NCBI GenBank assembly: GCA_964020085.1
Contig: OZ026600.1
Coordinates: 37,937,919-38,001,918, forward strand
DNA: 64,000 nt
Source of the DNA: Micromussa lordhowensis
Lineage: Eukaryota > Cnidaria > Anthozoa > Scleractinia > Lobophylliidae
Direction of reading: 5' to 3'
Under the pieces are notes generated by a model. That model was given only the letters and a program-made list of their open reading frames with translations. It was not told the DNA's origin and made no database searches. Shown here piece after piece: positions 1 to 11,390 of this stretch. Numbering within the stretch: position 1 is the first letter of the stretch; the number at the start of each line of letters is the position of its first letter. The position numbers and the translations under genes are program-made.

Positions 1-160
1 CGCTTCGGTTTGAAGAGCTCCGTTTTCGTGACGGATTAGTGTGGACCATAGTCTCCCGTTATTAGGGTCGTCACGCAACGCTTCTCCCCCACTGCGGAGA
101 GACTAGTGTGGACCACGGTGGGCCTAGCTACGTTTTCAAATCTCTCCGGCGGAGCGTGGA
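1..160. mobile_element. End of a degenerate DNA transposon, split by a hairpin insertion
   Basis: Text such as cgcttcggtttgaagagc, the words gttttcaaat and ctccggcgga, and the phrase gtgtggacca recur in a longer copy at about 14142-14713. That copy has terminal inverted repeats built on gggaaatttgaaaacg. This stretch is the truncated end of the same family, cut by the window edge and interrupted by the insertion at 49-105. No coding capacity is visible. Confidence 0.5.
49..105. mobile_element. 57-bp hairpin MITE with 10-bp target duplication
   Basis: The element begins tagtctcc and ends gagacta (inverted termini). It is flanked on both sides by gtgtggacca (39-48 and 106-115), a 10-bp direct repeat read as its target site duplication. 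Its middle (gttattagggtcgtcac) closely matches the hairpin at 34391-34467, so it is a member of a dispersed family and is far too small to code for anything. Confidence 0.6.
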
Positions 161-1263
161 CGGAGCCTTACATTAACGAGTTTCTTATTATTGGTCAAGC
201 TGCAAGCCTGGTAGTCGAAATCTCATTTTTCTTTAACCAGAGATCGATTTTAGGTTTTTTCAATAAGAACACCGCTATGCCGCTAAATATCACTGCTACT
301 TAAAACTAAACTAAACTGTTATAATTCATCAAATTCTGATTCTGTTTTGTAAGTAGATGGATAGCCACTGTTAGGTGGGAAAAATAAGTTTTGAGTGCGG
401 AAATTTGTAGCCATAGTTACTTTTTGCACATAATTAGCTCCAACCTAAGAGAAGATCAAGTAGATATCTTGACACTTCTCTTGTTGGCGCGGATCATTTG
501 AAACTGAACAAAATCACCAATTCAGTTTCTAGTTGCACAAAAACCAATAAAAAGAAAACCAAGTTTTTGCCAGATTTGGTACCTCAATATGATCTTTTAT
601 CCACTATAGAAAACGTTTTACAAAAACTATGAGATGTCATTTAGGACAGAAAAGCACAGAACGAGTTTTGAAGTGCTCCCGCCTGGGTTTACATTATTTC
701 AACAACATAATTATCTAACTGCGACAGAACGAATCCCAGTCTGCCGTATGGATCACCGAATCTCCCGAATATGAAGAAAAGCTCTTAAGCATATTTCTCG
801 AATTTAATTTCGGCCGATTTTTCAATAAAAGGTTTGGGAATATTTGATGCATTTTGGGGGTTGAATCGGCGGGGCTTTGTGTTTTTCTTAAGGGTCGAGA
901 AGATAAAATTAAGAATGGAAATCAGTAATAATAATTTTGAATGACGTCTCGATGAATCGTTCATCATTTTCAAATTCTAGAAGTCAGATTCTTATGAGTT
1001 ATTTATATATCGAGAATGCTTGTTTAAGTCCCGTTGCATATGATTAAAAACTCTACAATGTAGAGAGTGTTAATAAAGTATCAAATAGTTTTGTTTCAAT
1101 TGAGCCAGATTGAGTGTTCAGTTTAGGTTTTATTTCTTGGATGAAGCGCATTTCGTGATTTTTTCTTTAGGTTTGCCTCTCCGAGTCTTGTCTATTAAAT
1201 TTCACACCTCAGCGACTCAAATAGGGTGAAACATGTGCTAATAGAAGCTGTCTGTAATTTCAG

Positions 1264-4200
1264 TTTGGCTTGGATCCTTGACCGTTGCTTTCACCTTTTT
1301 CCTATGCCCCATGGGATCACTTCTTTGCAGTACGATTGGATGCCGCCTCACCGCCATTGTTGGAGCTTTGATATGCGCCGTGGGATTGTTGTTAACTTCA
1401 TATTCCTGCAGTTTTCTGTTGATGTTTATCACCTACAGTTTTCTGTTTGGATCGGGATCTTCGTTAATATTTATGGCTTCTTTTCTCATAACGGCAAGAA
1501 ATTTCCGCAAGTACCAGTCTCTCGCTGTAGGGGTCGTTTCAGTAGGGGGTAGCTTCGGGGTCCTCGTTCTTGGCCCCTTTCTGCAGCTCTTGCTGGATAT
1601 GTTCGGGTGGAGGGGCACATACAGGATCGCAAGTGCGCTGCTTTTTGTTGTGTCTCTTTGTGGAGCGCCGTTTGGGGACCCTAGGGAAGATCAAGACCAA
1701 AACACAAAACAGGGTCTGCTGCAGTCTGAAAGGTTGGAATCTACTTCAGTAGAAGCACCTTGCTCCAACATAGATTTTGCTAACTTAGTGAGTAGCAATG
1801 TGGATTTGAGAAAAGCATGGGTTTCAAAGTTAGCAAATGAAAGTAACGATGCTAAAGATGGAACTGGTGTCTGCGCCAAGCACCGTGCTTCCAAAACGAA
1901 GATATGTACCTCAAACGGCGCAGAGAAGGCATTGATTTCAGTTAACCATACAGAAGAAGTTGACAATGAGAAGCAAATAGGAAAACTAATGGATTTTTCA
2001 GTCTTCAAGATACCTTCTTATACCATCGTAGTTATAAGTCTGATGTTGATGTCTCTGGGACACTACACGCCACTGTTGCATTTGGTGAGTTATCAAATGT
2101 GATTACTGTACCCAAATTCACAAGCCGTGTCTACTGTCCCTATACCAGTCATATCATGGTTACTTGGCCGAATTTTGGTACGGTAAATATTTAATCATTC
2201 CTTTTATTAATTCGCTTTGGCAGCATGTCAGGCGGGTTTGGCCGGCCATGCTTCGTATTTGGCGAGACCTAGTCCAGCCAAAATACCCAACATGGCTCGG
2301 CTAAACATACCGCCAAAGCACACCGAAAATGGTACGACTAGGTTTATCACTGTACCTAATTTGTCGCTGGACAAGGTGTTTGATTAATATTTGATATCTT
2401 TTTGACATGTCTTTGACAAAGATCAGGTGGCTTGCGTTTCAAATGTGCAGTCAAAGTGCAAGGTGAAAAGTGGAGTTGCTGAGCCTCACATTCGCGTTTT
2501 GACATTTCTGGCTACGATATCAAGTCTCCGACCTGATATAACTAATCGTGTCTTTTTTCTTGGTACGCTTTGGCAGGATATAAGCGAGTTTTCGTATTTT
2601 TGTGGGACGAGGTCGAAACCAAATTCCCGTGGGGGGGGGGGGGGGTGTAGACTCCAATATGAAAAGGTTCGTCGGAAAATTGAAATGAAAACCCTAAAAG
2701 AGACCGATCTGGCGTGGCTCTGGCTTTATTTGACTCCTAAAAGATGCCACTTAACGCTAGCGCTAGTAGGCTGGACTCGAGAGTCCTGCGGAAATCGAGA
2801 CTAATTAACAATTAATAAAGGGGGCAAGTTTCTAAAGAAACTGTGGTGCTGCGCGTGCGCATTTAAAAGTTCCAGGTTGTTCACTCGTTTTGAATGCACT
2901 TCTAACTAAAAAGTTACCTATGTTTTTGTCGCGTTTGAACGAAATTAATGGCGGTTGCGAAAAGATTCTACCAGTATCGGGATCATTTTGAAGTAATTTA
3001 AAGTTTTTGAGAATGATGGATTTTACTGCGTGATTGTGAGGGTGAAATGTGAGGGTGAATGGAATTCTATTATTATTCTCCTTCTGAGACGTTTGTAGTG
3101 CTGACTGCCGATCAATTTGTTGGGCACGATGATGGCCTGCTTGAACAACAGAGGCAGGATATCCACGTTTGTCGAAAAAATTGCACATTTCCTCTGATTT
3201 AAAGGAAAAATCAGAGTCCTCACTACAAAGGCGACGAAGTCTAAGAAACTGAGAATAAGGAATAGAATTCTTGACGTGTGATGGATGTGAAGATGAATAC
3301 AACAAATAGCTGTGAGAATCTGTGGGTTTGTAGTGCACACTGGTGCATTTATTTACTCGATGACTATTACTAATAGTCCCCTAGTAGCGTAGCCAATCAG
3401 AAGGCAGGATTTGCATTAGTCCACTAGTTGGGTGATACTAAAAACGGAAATAAGAGCGTTTTTCATCATTATTTCTTCGAGTGCACTCTTAAAAATACTT
3501 TGACAGCTAAAAATAGTGGCGTTTCTTCATGAACATCCTACGTGAGACCAGAATTCTTGATTTACACCCCAAGCGAGCTGACGAACATGCCCGAGCTTTT
3601 CATATGGGACTCCCTCCTCTGGAACCAAAATACTCATGACGTCACCAAACGATCCTGATATGCTGTCCAAGCGTGCTTTCTTTGTTTTCAAATGAATTAA
3701 AAACATGTTTTACTTGTCGTTTCCTATTCTTTGATTTTAGGTTAAACATTGCCTCGAAATCGGTATTTCGGCTGACTCGGCATCCAAACTGTTCATTTTC
3801 CAAGGTTTAGCATCGTCAGTTTCTCGAGTTATGGTCGGGAGACTGTGTGACAGTCCTTGTGTAAATGCAATATATGTTCATCAGTTTGGAGATCTCCTTG
3901 TAGCCTTTATGACACTAGCGCTACCACTACTGAGAAGCTATATGGGAATTCTTGCATTTGCGGTGATTTATGGGATTGGAGATGGAATTTTCGTTACAAC
4001 GATGAATTCACTTCTGCTCTTCACAGTGGACGAGAAACGGAGAGCTGCTGCGTTGGGACTGGGTTCTTGTTTGTTAGCCTTGGGCATAGCGGGAGGACCT
4101 CCACTAGCTGGTAAGTTGGTCGAGTGTATTCTTTCAGCCACCCGCCCACCAACCCATCACCCTCTCACTCACTCACTCACTCACTCACTCACACTCACTC

Positions 4201-6006
4201 ACTCACTCACTTAGAAATGAGCTCCATTCTCTCCTTTCAACACAAGATGTTGTTTTTAAAAGCCTTAATGATGAGGGTAAGATACGTTATTTACTTACTC
4301 TAGAAAACGAAACCACTTCAAAGATAGTAGGTAAATACACATATTTAATGTTTCAGAAGAGAAAAGACATCCTAAATGCAAAATAATTAAATATAATAAT
4401 TTTATACCAATTGTATTAGAAGTAATTGTATGATCTTTTAGTTAATTAGCTATTTTAGTAGATATCATCACCTTTATTGTAACAAGACCGATACCTCCCT
4501 TTGGAGAGTAAGGCGCAATAAAGACTTACTGTTTACTGTTTACTGTTTTACTCACTCACTCACTCACTCACTCACTCACTCACTCACTCACTCACTCACT
4601 CACTCACTCACTCACTGACTCACTCACTGACTCACTCACTGACTCACTCACTCACTCACTCACTCACTCACTCACTCACTCACTCACTCACTCACTCACT
4701 GACTCACTCACTGACTCACTCACTCACTCACTCACTCACTCACTCACTCACTCACTCACTCACTCACTCACTCACTCACTCACTCACTCACTCACTCACT
4801 CACTCACTCACTCACTCACTCACTCACTCGCTCGCTCGCTCGCTCGCTCGCTCGCTCGCTCGACCGCTCGACCGCTCGACCGCTCGACCGCTCGACCGAT
4901 CGACCGATCGACCGATCGACCGATCGACCGATCGACCGATCGACCGATCGACCGATCGACCGATCGACCGATCGACCGATCGACCGATCGACCGATCGAC
5001 CGATCGACCGATCGACCGATCGACCGATCGACCGATCGACCGATCGACCGATCGACCGATCGACCGATCCACCGATCGACCGATCGACCGATCGACCGAT
5101 CGACCGATCGACCGATCGACCGATCGACCGATCGACCGATCCACCGATCCACCGATCCACCGATCCACCGATCCACCGATCCATCATTCAGTCAATCACA
5201 CAGTAAGTCAGTCAGTCAGTCACGTAGTCAGTCAGTCACGCAGTCACGCAATCAGTCAGTCAGTCCATCAATCCATCCATCGACCAGCCATCTATCAGTT
5301 GGTTAGTCAGTCATCTAATCAATATCGGTCAATAAACCCACCAATTATATCATTAATATTATGGGTGACAAATAACGCTTTAATTTTGCGCGAAATTTCA
5401 GCGTTAACTTAAGATTTCACATGTGAAATTACCCAATAGCCATGACAATGTTTGGCGCGAAATTCCTTGATACAATAAACAAGTAAAAAACCAAGGGCCG
5501 GGTTGTTCAAAGCCCGATTACGCTAACCCAGGATTAGCGTTAATTTTGATTTCAGTTTTGTACTTTTTTTCAGTGAGGTGTTTTGTTTATATTGTTTGTG
5601 CTTCAGTATTGTATTTGAATTATCTCACACTATACAAAACATAAGCAGTGAAAATCATTTTATGCAAGGAAAATTAACACTTTGGTTCACTTTTAATCCT
5701 GGGTTAACGTTAACCGGCTTTCGAACAATAAGCATAATTTTTTACCCTCTGAATTATAAGAATTTTGACAAAACGCTAGTGAAATTATTTCCTAATTTCA
5801 TTCGTACCCCTTTGATTACCCATAATAATCATAATTAAACCCTGAATGGATATCTATTTCCAGGATTGATTGCAGACACATTTGACGGGTATAAGTGGTC
5901 ATTTACAGTTGCTGGAATTCTGATGCAGTTTGCAGGAATTCTTCCTGTTGTCCTGTTGTGCCTCAAGAAAAACGACGCACAACAAAGACCAGCTGACCAA
6001 GTATAA
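1264..6006 (+). CDS. SLC16/monocarboxylate-transporter-like MFS protein, 3' exons (partial)
   Basis: Three exons join in frame: 1264-2084, 3741-4110 and 5864-6006 (stop TAA at 6004). They give about 443 residues with alternating hydrophobic segments. The first exon opens WLGSLTVAFTFF, like TM2 of monocarboxylate transporters, and continues through TM2-TM6, a long polar central loop and TM7. The second carries SSVSRVMVGRLCD, where family members have a conserved TM8 arginine, then TM9-10. The last encodes TM11-12 and a short polar tail. The family moves lactate, pyruvate or other monocarboxylates, or aromatic amino acids and thyroid hormone, across the plasma membrane; substrate cannot be told here. 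TM1 and the initiator must lie in upstream exon(s) not found in this window. Splice sites: acceptors tttcag, ttttag and ttccag; donors gtgagt and gtaagt. Length fits the family apart from the missing start. Confidence 0.85.
2629..2645. repeat. Poly-G run in intron
   Basis: An uninterrupted run of G inside the first visible transporter intron. It breaks any reading frame crossing it. Confidence 0.9.
2812..2848 (-). repeat. 3' tail of the Penelope-like element
   Basis: Reads on the minus strand as the stop codon followed by aacttgccccctttatt. The same tail occurs on the plus strand at about 30695-30738, next to a fold-back of Penelope-type terminal sequence. Confidence 0.6.
2832..3340 (-). pseudogene. 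Penelope-like element reverse transcriptase fragment
   Basis: The minus-strand reading frame of 168 aa contains motifs of the C-terminal half of Penelope-like reverse transcriptases: HYKPTDSHSYLLYSSSHP, NSIPYSQFLRLRRLC, FDKRGYP and SFKRDKNIGNFLV. The frame then jumps from CARA straight to a PQFL stop. The nucleotides there (gcagcaccacagtttcttt) are the same as the 3' tail of another element copy at about 30695. The part that should encode the GIY-YIG endonuclease is therefore absent, removed by an internal deletion at a short shared sequence. The fragment lies antisense in the first visible intron of the transporter gene. Confidence 0.8.
4160..4211. repeat. (CTCA)n microsatellite
   Basis: Tandem tetranucleotide ctca just downstream of the 4110 splice donor, in the same intron as the much longer array at 4551-5300. 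Confidence 0.9.
4551..5300. repeat. Graded tetranucleotide-to-octanucleotide satellite
   Basis: An intronic array whose unit changes along its length. It starts as ctca with periodic ctga variants, becomes ctcg near 4828, then ctcgaccg, then a long block of cgaccgat (about 4895-5140), then ccaccgat, and finally decays into agtc-type repeats. The 8-bp block contains the palindrome cgatcg. Since 8 and 3 share no factor and no stop codon arises, all three minus frames stay open; the resulting SIGRSVDR-type peptides are artefacts. Confidence 0.9.
5501..5729. mobile_element. TIR/fold-back MITE in transporter intron
   Basis: The left arm gttgttcaaagcccgatta followed by cgctaacccaggatt is matched in inverted orientation by aatcctgggttaacgttaac then cggctttcgaacaa at the right end. 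There is no coding potential. It sits about 135 bp before the acceptor of the last transporter exon. Confidence 0.6.
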
Positions 6007-6346
6007 TGCGGACTGGTGTTCAGAGGCGTTAAAATCCTTAGTGTAAATTCACCAGATCGCGCAGAAACCATTCTGTATATTTTTATTGTTCCGGCACTGC
6101 GCCGCTGCTTGAAATCATTCTGCAACATTATTCAATCCCGAGAAGTACTCCATATAATGACATATATGGGTTTGAACTTCCCGATTTGAAGTGTAGAAAA
6201 GGGTATAGGAAACTGCAACTTATTAACCCTTCGAAAGATCTCGAACAAAAGCACTTTACAGCTGAGTCATCGGAGTATTTTAAGGAGTTACAGTGGAAGC
6301 CCACGTACGCGGACACCCTCGCGAGAAAACTGTCCGTAACCGTAGC

Positions 6347-6381
6347 TGGTCGCTTACGAGAATAGTTCTCGTAAGCGACCA
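6347..6381. promoter_or_regulatory. Perfect 16-bp hairpin in transporter 3' UTR
   Basis: The sequence tggtcgcttacgagaa, a TAG triloop, and its exact reverse complement. It lies between the transporter stop (6006) and the first AATAAA (6432-6437), so it should be transcribed as a stable stem-loop about 50 nt before the poly(A) signal. It could also be a very small fold-back insertion. Confidence 0.55.
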
Positions 6382-6431
6382 CTAGAGGTGTAAGGGAAAG
6401 ATGGCCGCCTCCGGGAGCTTGCCCAGCTTAC

Positions 6432-6437
6432 AATAAA
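6432..6437 (+). terminator. Candidate poly(A) signal of the transporter gene
   Basis: First canonical AATAAA on the plus strand after the stop codon, about 425 nt downstream. Confidence 0.45.
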
Positions 6438-6540
6438 CATTGGGAATGCAAAAATACCACCAACTTATTATTATGATTTTGTTGTTGTTTAATTACTTTG
6501 TGTAATGCCACGATAATGTAATAACTCCATTTACACAATA

Positions 6541-6830
6541 TTGTATACTGCACTAATAATAATAACAATAATAATAATAATAATAATAACAATATATTTA
6601 TATAGCGCTTTTTCTACAAGATTTAAAGGCGCTGCTTACACTAACGAAACAAAAAAAGTTTAAAACTACTTGTAATATAGGGCATCATAAGTTATAAGCT
6701 TGAATAAAAAGGAGGGTCTTGAGTTGACGTTTAAACATCTCTACAGTAGCACTTAATTTAACATCTTGTGGCAGTTCATTCCAAAGTTCAGGAGCAACAA
6801 GTGGAAAGGCCCGGTATCATAGAGAGTGAC
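6541..6830. repeat. Interspersed repeat with AAT-microsatellite end
   Basis: An (aat)n stretch runs into atttatatagcgcttttt, followed by a body containing cttgtggcagttcattccaa. This resembles short interspersed elements that have an AT-rich simple-repeat tail, but I cannot assign a family. Confidence 0.4.
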
Positions 6831-7253
6831 TGATCCATGATAACACCAATATTACGTGCCCTCGTGGAACAGGAAACCGTCTCATTGCATATATTTACAG
6901 AAGACAGTGTCGGTTGAGGTCGATGAAAGTACTATATCACATGAACTTGCGACTTATATCTCTATTGAGCTTAAGTTTGTTCTAAAGCACGGACACGTAC
7001 GCGTGCAGATCAAGAAGTTACCACTTCGAACGGCAAAAGCGCCAAGAGAAATGAGAAATGCGAGAATCGGGATAAAATACGTTTCATAAACTGTTCTTCT
7101 TCGTGATGTTTGATTGATTACTGTATATATTACTTTATTTTATACTACAGGCTAAGAAATTTCTCAAATGCGATTGGCCAAGACCAGTAGTGTTTCTGCC
7201 AAATTTGAAATACTTACATGTAAAAATTTCGGTTTCCATGGAAACGTAAATGA

Positions 7254-7460
7254 TCGAAACAATATGGCGAAAGATTTTCAAAATTCTGTGGAAAAACTGC
7301 AAGAGCTAAAGGAAATTACCAAGATGTGGAAACAGCAAAGAATGTACAAAGATCTAGGTCACTGTTTCGTCGATTTAAGGTGGAAGGCAAAGGATACGGT
7401 CCTGATATTTTCAGTGAGCTACAACGCGAACCAACTCAGCTGACGAAGTTCGGTGCATAG
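7254..7460 (+). other. Unassigned short open frame
   Basis: A 68-codon open frame with KGNYQDVETAKNVQRSRS, then LFRRFKVEGKGYGPDIF, ending in a stop at 7458. It has no methionine start and overlaps a different open frame (7168-7443). The composition looks protein-like and suggests an exon or a decayed gene, but I recognise no family. Confidence 0.2.
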
Positions 7461-7920
7461 CTTTATTGTCGAGCGCTCTTTTAGCTGCTATCGAAGAAGG
7501 TGAGAGAATGAAAAACGGCTCCTTTCAGTCTTTATTCAACAGTTCAGAAGCACAGGCAACCAGAAGTAAACGTCGTCCGCTGGAAACTATTTTCCGCTGC
7601 TGTGGTGACCAAAGAAACAAATAGCCAACAATTTTCACGGCCTGCTGCTTAAATGAAAACTTGTGAGCCCAAAGTCCAAGTTCCAAACAAGCAGAATCGG
7701 TTACAAAATCTATTGATAAACTTCGATTGACGATTAGGCTGTTCAAAATTTACACTTCAAAAGATATTTACAGGTATTCAAGTACTGTTGTATCGCAGTT
7801 GAAGCGAAAATCATTTGAACATGTGATCACATGTTTGATCACATGTTGTAGTAAAGCCAATAAACCGCGCGTGACTAGACAGCGTTACAAGATACGAAAT
7901 TTCTTTGTAGTATAAACAAA

Positions 7921-8080
7921 AAATAGCACGGTTTCTTCGGGGTATTTGGTATAAATACCGGCTCGTGATGTTTCAAAACTCTCCAAATATCACTCGCCGC
8001 GGCGGCTCGTGATATTTTGGCGAATTTTGAAATATCACTCGCGGTATTTATCCCAAATACCCCTAGAAACCGTGCTATTT
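7921..8080. mobile_element. 160-bp fold-back MITE
   Basis: The arms aaatagcacggtttcttcgg and ccctagaaaccgtgctattt are inverted copies and continue inward through ggtattt and the repeated phrase ctcgtgat to a central gccgcggc palindrome. The whole unit can form one long stem. It has no coding potential. Confidence 0.7.
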
Positions 8081-8292
8081 CCCATACAAATTCTTAACCT
8101 CGGATAATGCAATTCTAGCTTTCTGATTGGTTCACCGTAGATCTCGGTTACCAGCCATTATACCTGCGTTTGATCTGATATGGAAATGAATGCGGCAAAT
8201 GTCGCTCAGCATAAAATTTATCCCGTGAAGTTTCGGTCGTTTCTTCGACTTTAATAAAATTTAGCAAAACCGAAGGTTGAGAATTTAATTAA

Positions 8293-9066
8293 GGTGGCCG
8301 AACACAGTTTTTAAGTGCCTATGCGTAATTCACCATAACTTTTGAACTATTTATACTTTGGCGCCCGATTTTTGCAAGAGTAAAGATTAATCGCAGAAGT
8401 GTTTATTCTTGCATTTTGACTAGGGTGTGTGCTGTTGCCATGGCAACGGGTCTGATTAAATACAAGGCTTAAATAATGGTTTTTGCTTATTTAAAAAAAA
8501 TCCAGTCGTTAGATTGTTTTCATTTTTTGCACACTACGAATTGACATAAAATCCCTTCTGTTAACACTGTTCTAATAAAATTTTGACATAGGCGATTTTT
8601 GCAATTCGCCGTTAATCGTTTTCTGTATTATTAAAAATTCCCTATGTCAAAATCCAGATTTTTCGTGATAGATCATTCAAGGGGTCTCTGCTCTATTTTT
8701 TGGCCAAATTTCTTGGAATTCTAACGACTGGATCGTTAGAAATCGGCAGGTTTCTGCTAAAGCAATCGGTCTCAATTTTTCGAGCAACTGCGCATGCGTT
8801 GCATTTAACTGGGTTCTTTCGGTAACAAATAAAAGCTGAAAATTGCTGGGTTCTTAGCATTATTTCCTTTCCTAACAAATCTTTGTAATAAAAGACTAAA
8901 GCCATCAATACACTGCTTTCAATTATAGTGAAAAATAACACAGATAGTGCGGTTGTTGAGTAAACAAAATGATCGCTCTATTGACGGCATGTTTGTTTAT
9001 TGAAATCCTTGTGCACGTGCTGAATTGCATCAGCAAATGCGCGCGCTAAAACTGTGTTCGGCCACC
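8293..9066. mobile_element. 774-bp TIR element flanked by TTAA
   Basis: Terminal inverted repeats of 19 bp (ggtggccgaacacagtttt) are exact at both ends. TTAA flanks the element on each side (8289-8292 and 9067-9070), the target duplication used by piggyBac and Kolobok transposons. No transposase frame exists, so it is non-autonomous. Confidence 0.7.
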
Positions 9067-9070
9067 TTAA

Positions 9071-9134
9071 ACAATTATTCCATTCGCGCTTGTTGGATAT
9101 GAGATTGGTTATAGCCAACTCGGCCCTACGGGCG

Positions 9135-9166
<32 letters not shown>

Positions 9167-9186
9167 ACGCTCATGGAATAATTGTT
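9071..9186. mobile_element. Fold-back MITE
   Basis: The arms acaattattccat and tggatatgaga are repeated in inverse order at the right (tctcatatcca, atggaataattgt). The internal halves ggttatagccaact and gttggctatttacc also pair. It directly abuts the TTAA of the element to its left. Confidence 0.7.
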
Positions 9187-10110
9187 AAATATATCAGTGA
9201 ACTTTTGCGTTTTTTCTTCGACGACATGGAATAGATATACCATAAGCTTTTTAATCTATAATCTTCAAGAGCAAAACACTCGAGGCAGCACGTCGACGAC
9301 CAATTTAGAAAAAAACAAACACAAAAGTGTGAAAATCGCGCAACACCGCGTCTGTCACGTGATTTTTTAATGCAATTTGCTTTTTGTGACAACGTGTTGA
9401 CAGCTTTTTTTTGGTCACTTAATTTTTTGCTACATAATTTTAATTTGAGGACCACTAGTTATTCAGTTGAAATACTGTCCCGTGTTACTGGCCTTTCGAT
9501 GGTTTGTGCTGCTGCTAATTTTTTTTTTTTAAATAGGTGAGGCAAGGTAATTAATTAATATATTTTATTTTGTCACGTCTGTATTTCCATGAAAAACGTT
9601 CTTTGTATAGACGAAACTTTGAACTTAAGCGTTGAGCCATCCTAGCCTTACTCTTTGCTATTTGTTTTCGTAGTCTAATATGACACCGTTTCTTTGAAAG
9701 CCAACGTGACACTAGCTTTTTCCTAATCTTTCAACTTTCAATTGAGAGATCCCCGATCAAAGTCTTCGATTCATTTACGATAAGCACTTTCCTTATAAAA
9801 TCCCAGATCCGGATCTGAATTGCTTTTGGAAATGATGCTCTGAAGATTTCAAGGGTGTGGCACAATTAACCATTCCTAGTAATCTGAACCCGATGAAGCT
9901 CCTTCAATATTACAATTGCAACCGCGAGCTAAAACCTTCACTGATTGCTAAGTTACAGCTCGATAGCAAAGTCGTATGCTGTTAAGTAAAATGTAAACAA
10001 TGCCTTTAGTAATAACAAATTCTACATTTGGAAAACTCATGCAAGGAACGTGCACTACAGCGAAGAACTATATTTTGTTACATGACTTTTACATTTGTTA
10101 ATCTCTGTAG

Positions 10111-10229
10111 ATTGTGCAGCTGCTGAAACAAGCCAAGCAGGATGTATCAACGGGGCAACATGTCAAGTAGAAAGAGTTTTATCCTGCCGCTGTCCACAAA
10201 ACTTACGTGGTGCCTGGTGTCAGTGCTCT
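10111..10229 (+). pseudogene. Orphan EGF-like exon
   Basis: After an acceptor-like ctctgtag the frame reads C(x9)C-INGAT-C-QVERVLS-C-R-C-PQNLRGAW-C. This is six cysteines spaced as in an EGF-like module (C1-C3, C2-C4, C5-C6 disulfides in the family). The exon enters in phase 1, as EGF exons usually do. A possible phase-1 donor gtcagt lies inside the last cysteine codon and a weaker gtgaaa at 10230; the frame stops at 10257. I find no neighbouring exon of the same gene, so it may be one exon of a gene with very long introns, or a stranded relic. Confidence 0.35.
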
Positions 10230-11119
10230 GTGAAAAGTTTCATAATACACATTGGCTAGGCTACCAAGCACAACAGAGGGAAACCTGTATGGAGCAATAT
10301 GAGAAACGATGTGTTCTATACGCAAGTTTTAGAACAATTAGTATTCCTACGTGGTTGTTATGTAAGGTAATTAAAGCATTAGAGAAATTCCCTCTGTAAT
10401 AATTTTCCTCTTCGTAACGATTCTCTAAGGCCTTGCCGCCCGGTTCTCCAAATTCTGACACTACTCCCGGAGTAAAATGAGTCAACGGATTTTCACACAG
10501 GTTTTCAGAAGGAACCTCCGGTGTCAACCCTCCACCCGGTCTTAACAGACTTAGCAAGCCTTTAGGTGATTACAAAATCTGGTGCATTTTATCTGCAGAT
10601 CGAATGATATTTCTTACTAAGTAAACACTTTTCGTACGAGAAGAGACTTATTACTTATTTTCAGAGCACAATGAGAAAATTCCGGCCCCATACTCTTTGA
10701 AGTGACACCAATATAGCCAGACGATTTTCGATTTATATCTGGCTTAATTTTATATATTCTACTAGGATTTTCTCTCGATTCTTCTGGGGATATTCTCTTT
10801 GGTACTTCAGTGCTTGCTGTTAGACTGCAAGGGTCAGTAAAATCTCGCTAGTCCGAACAGAAATTTATAAAAAGTGCATTTCAAACCATATTTAAGTCTT
10901 TAGAGGGCTAGTGGAAGTTTATAGAGCAGTTTTATAGCTATATTACCAATGCATGTGGCCTGCAGTACTACAAGAGGATAAGATCTATGTGTTCCACTGT
11001 TTGAGTGTTCCCCAAGAGGCGTTATTATAAGCTTCAATGGAATGGCTGCCCTTGACGTAAATAGCTTCCGCTTCAATAATTCATTAGTAGTCGTAGCGTT
11101 AATTTTCCAGAGCATGATA

Positions 11120-11275
11120 AGTAATATATCAAACACGAGAGACAGTGTTTCATCGGGATATCCAAACACCGAGAAGAGAGTTGAAAATACGACGCGCAGC
11201 GGAGTATTTTTGACAAGGTTTGAGGTGTTTGGATAGCCGATGAAACACTGTCTCGAGTGTTTGATATATCTTCTC
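11120..11275. mobile_element. Fold-back MITE
   Basis: Left arm atatatcaaacac, gacagtgtttcatcgg and atatccaaacacc, with the inverse order at the right: ggtgtttggatagccgatg, aaacactgtc, gtgtttgatatat. No coding content. Confidence 0.7.
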
Positions 11276-11299
11276 AATCGAAGCAAAAACTAAGGATAA

Positions 11300-11390
11300 A
11301 ATGGAATATAACGTTCTTTGGTAGAAATAATAAAAGCAAAGCTTATGGTTTTTTAAATAATTTTTACCAGAGAACGCTATATTCAATTTT
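11300..11390. repeat. Imperfect inverted repeat
   Basis: ggaatataacgttctttggt on the left pairs with accagagaacgctatattc on the right, with AT-rich sequence between. Probably another decayed fold-back element. Confidence 0.45.

Noticed and set aside
2427..2804. 125-codon plus-strand frame in the transporter intron
   Set aside because: It crosses a poly-G tract and has no protein-family features.
4816..5187. Three minus-strand frames encoding SVDRSIGR repeats
   Set aside because: Product of an 8-bp microsatellite open in all frames; no start context or neighbours support a gene.
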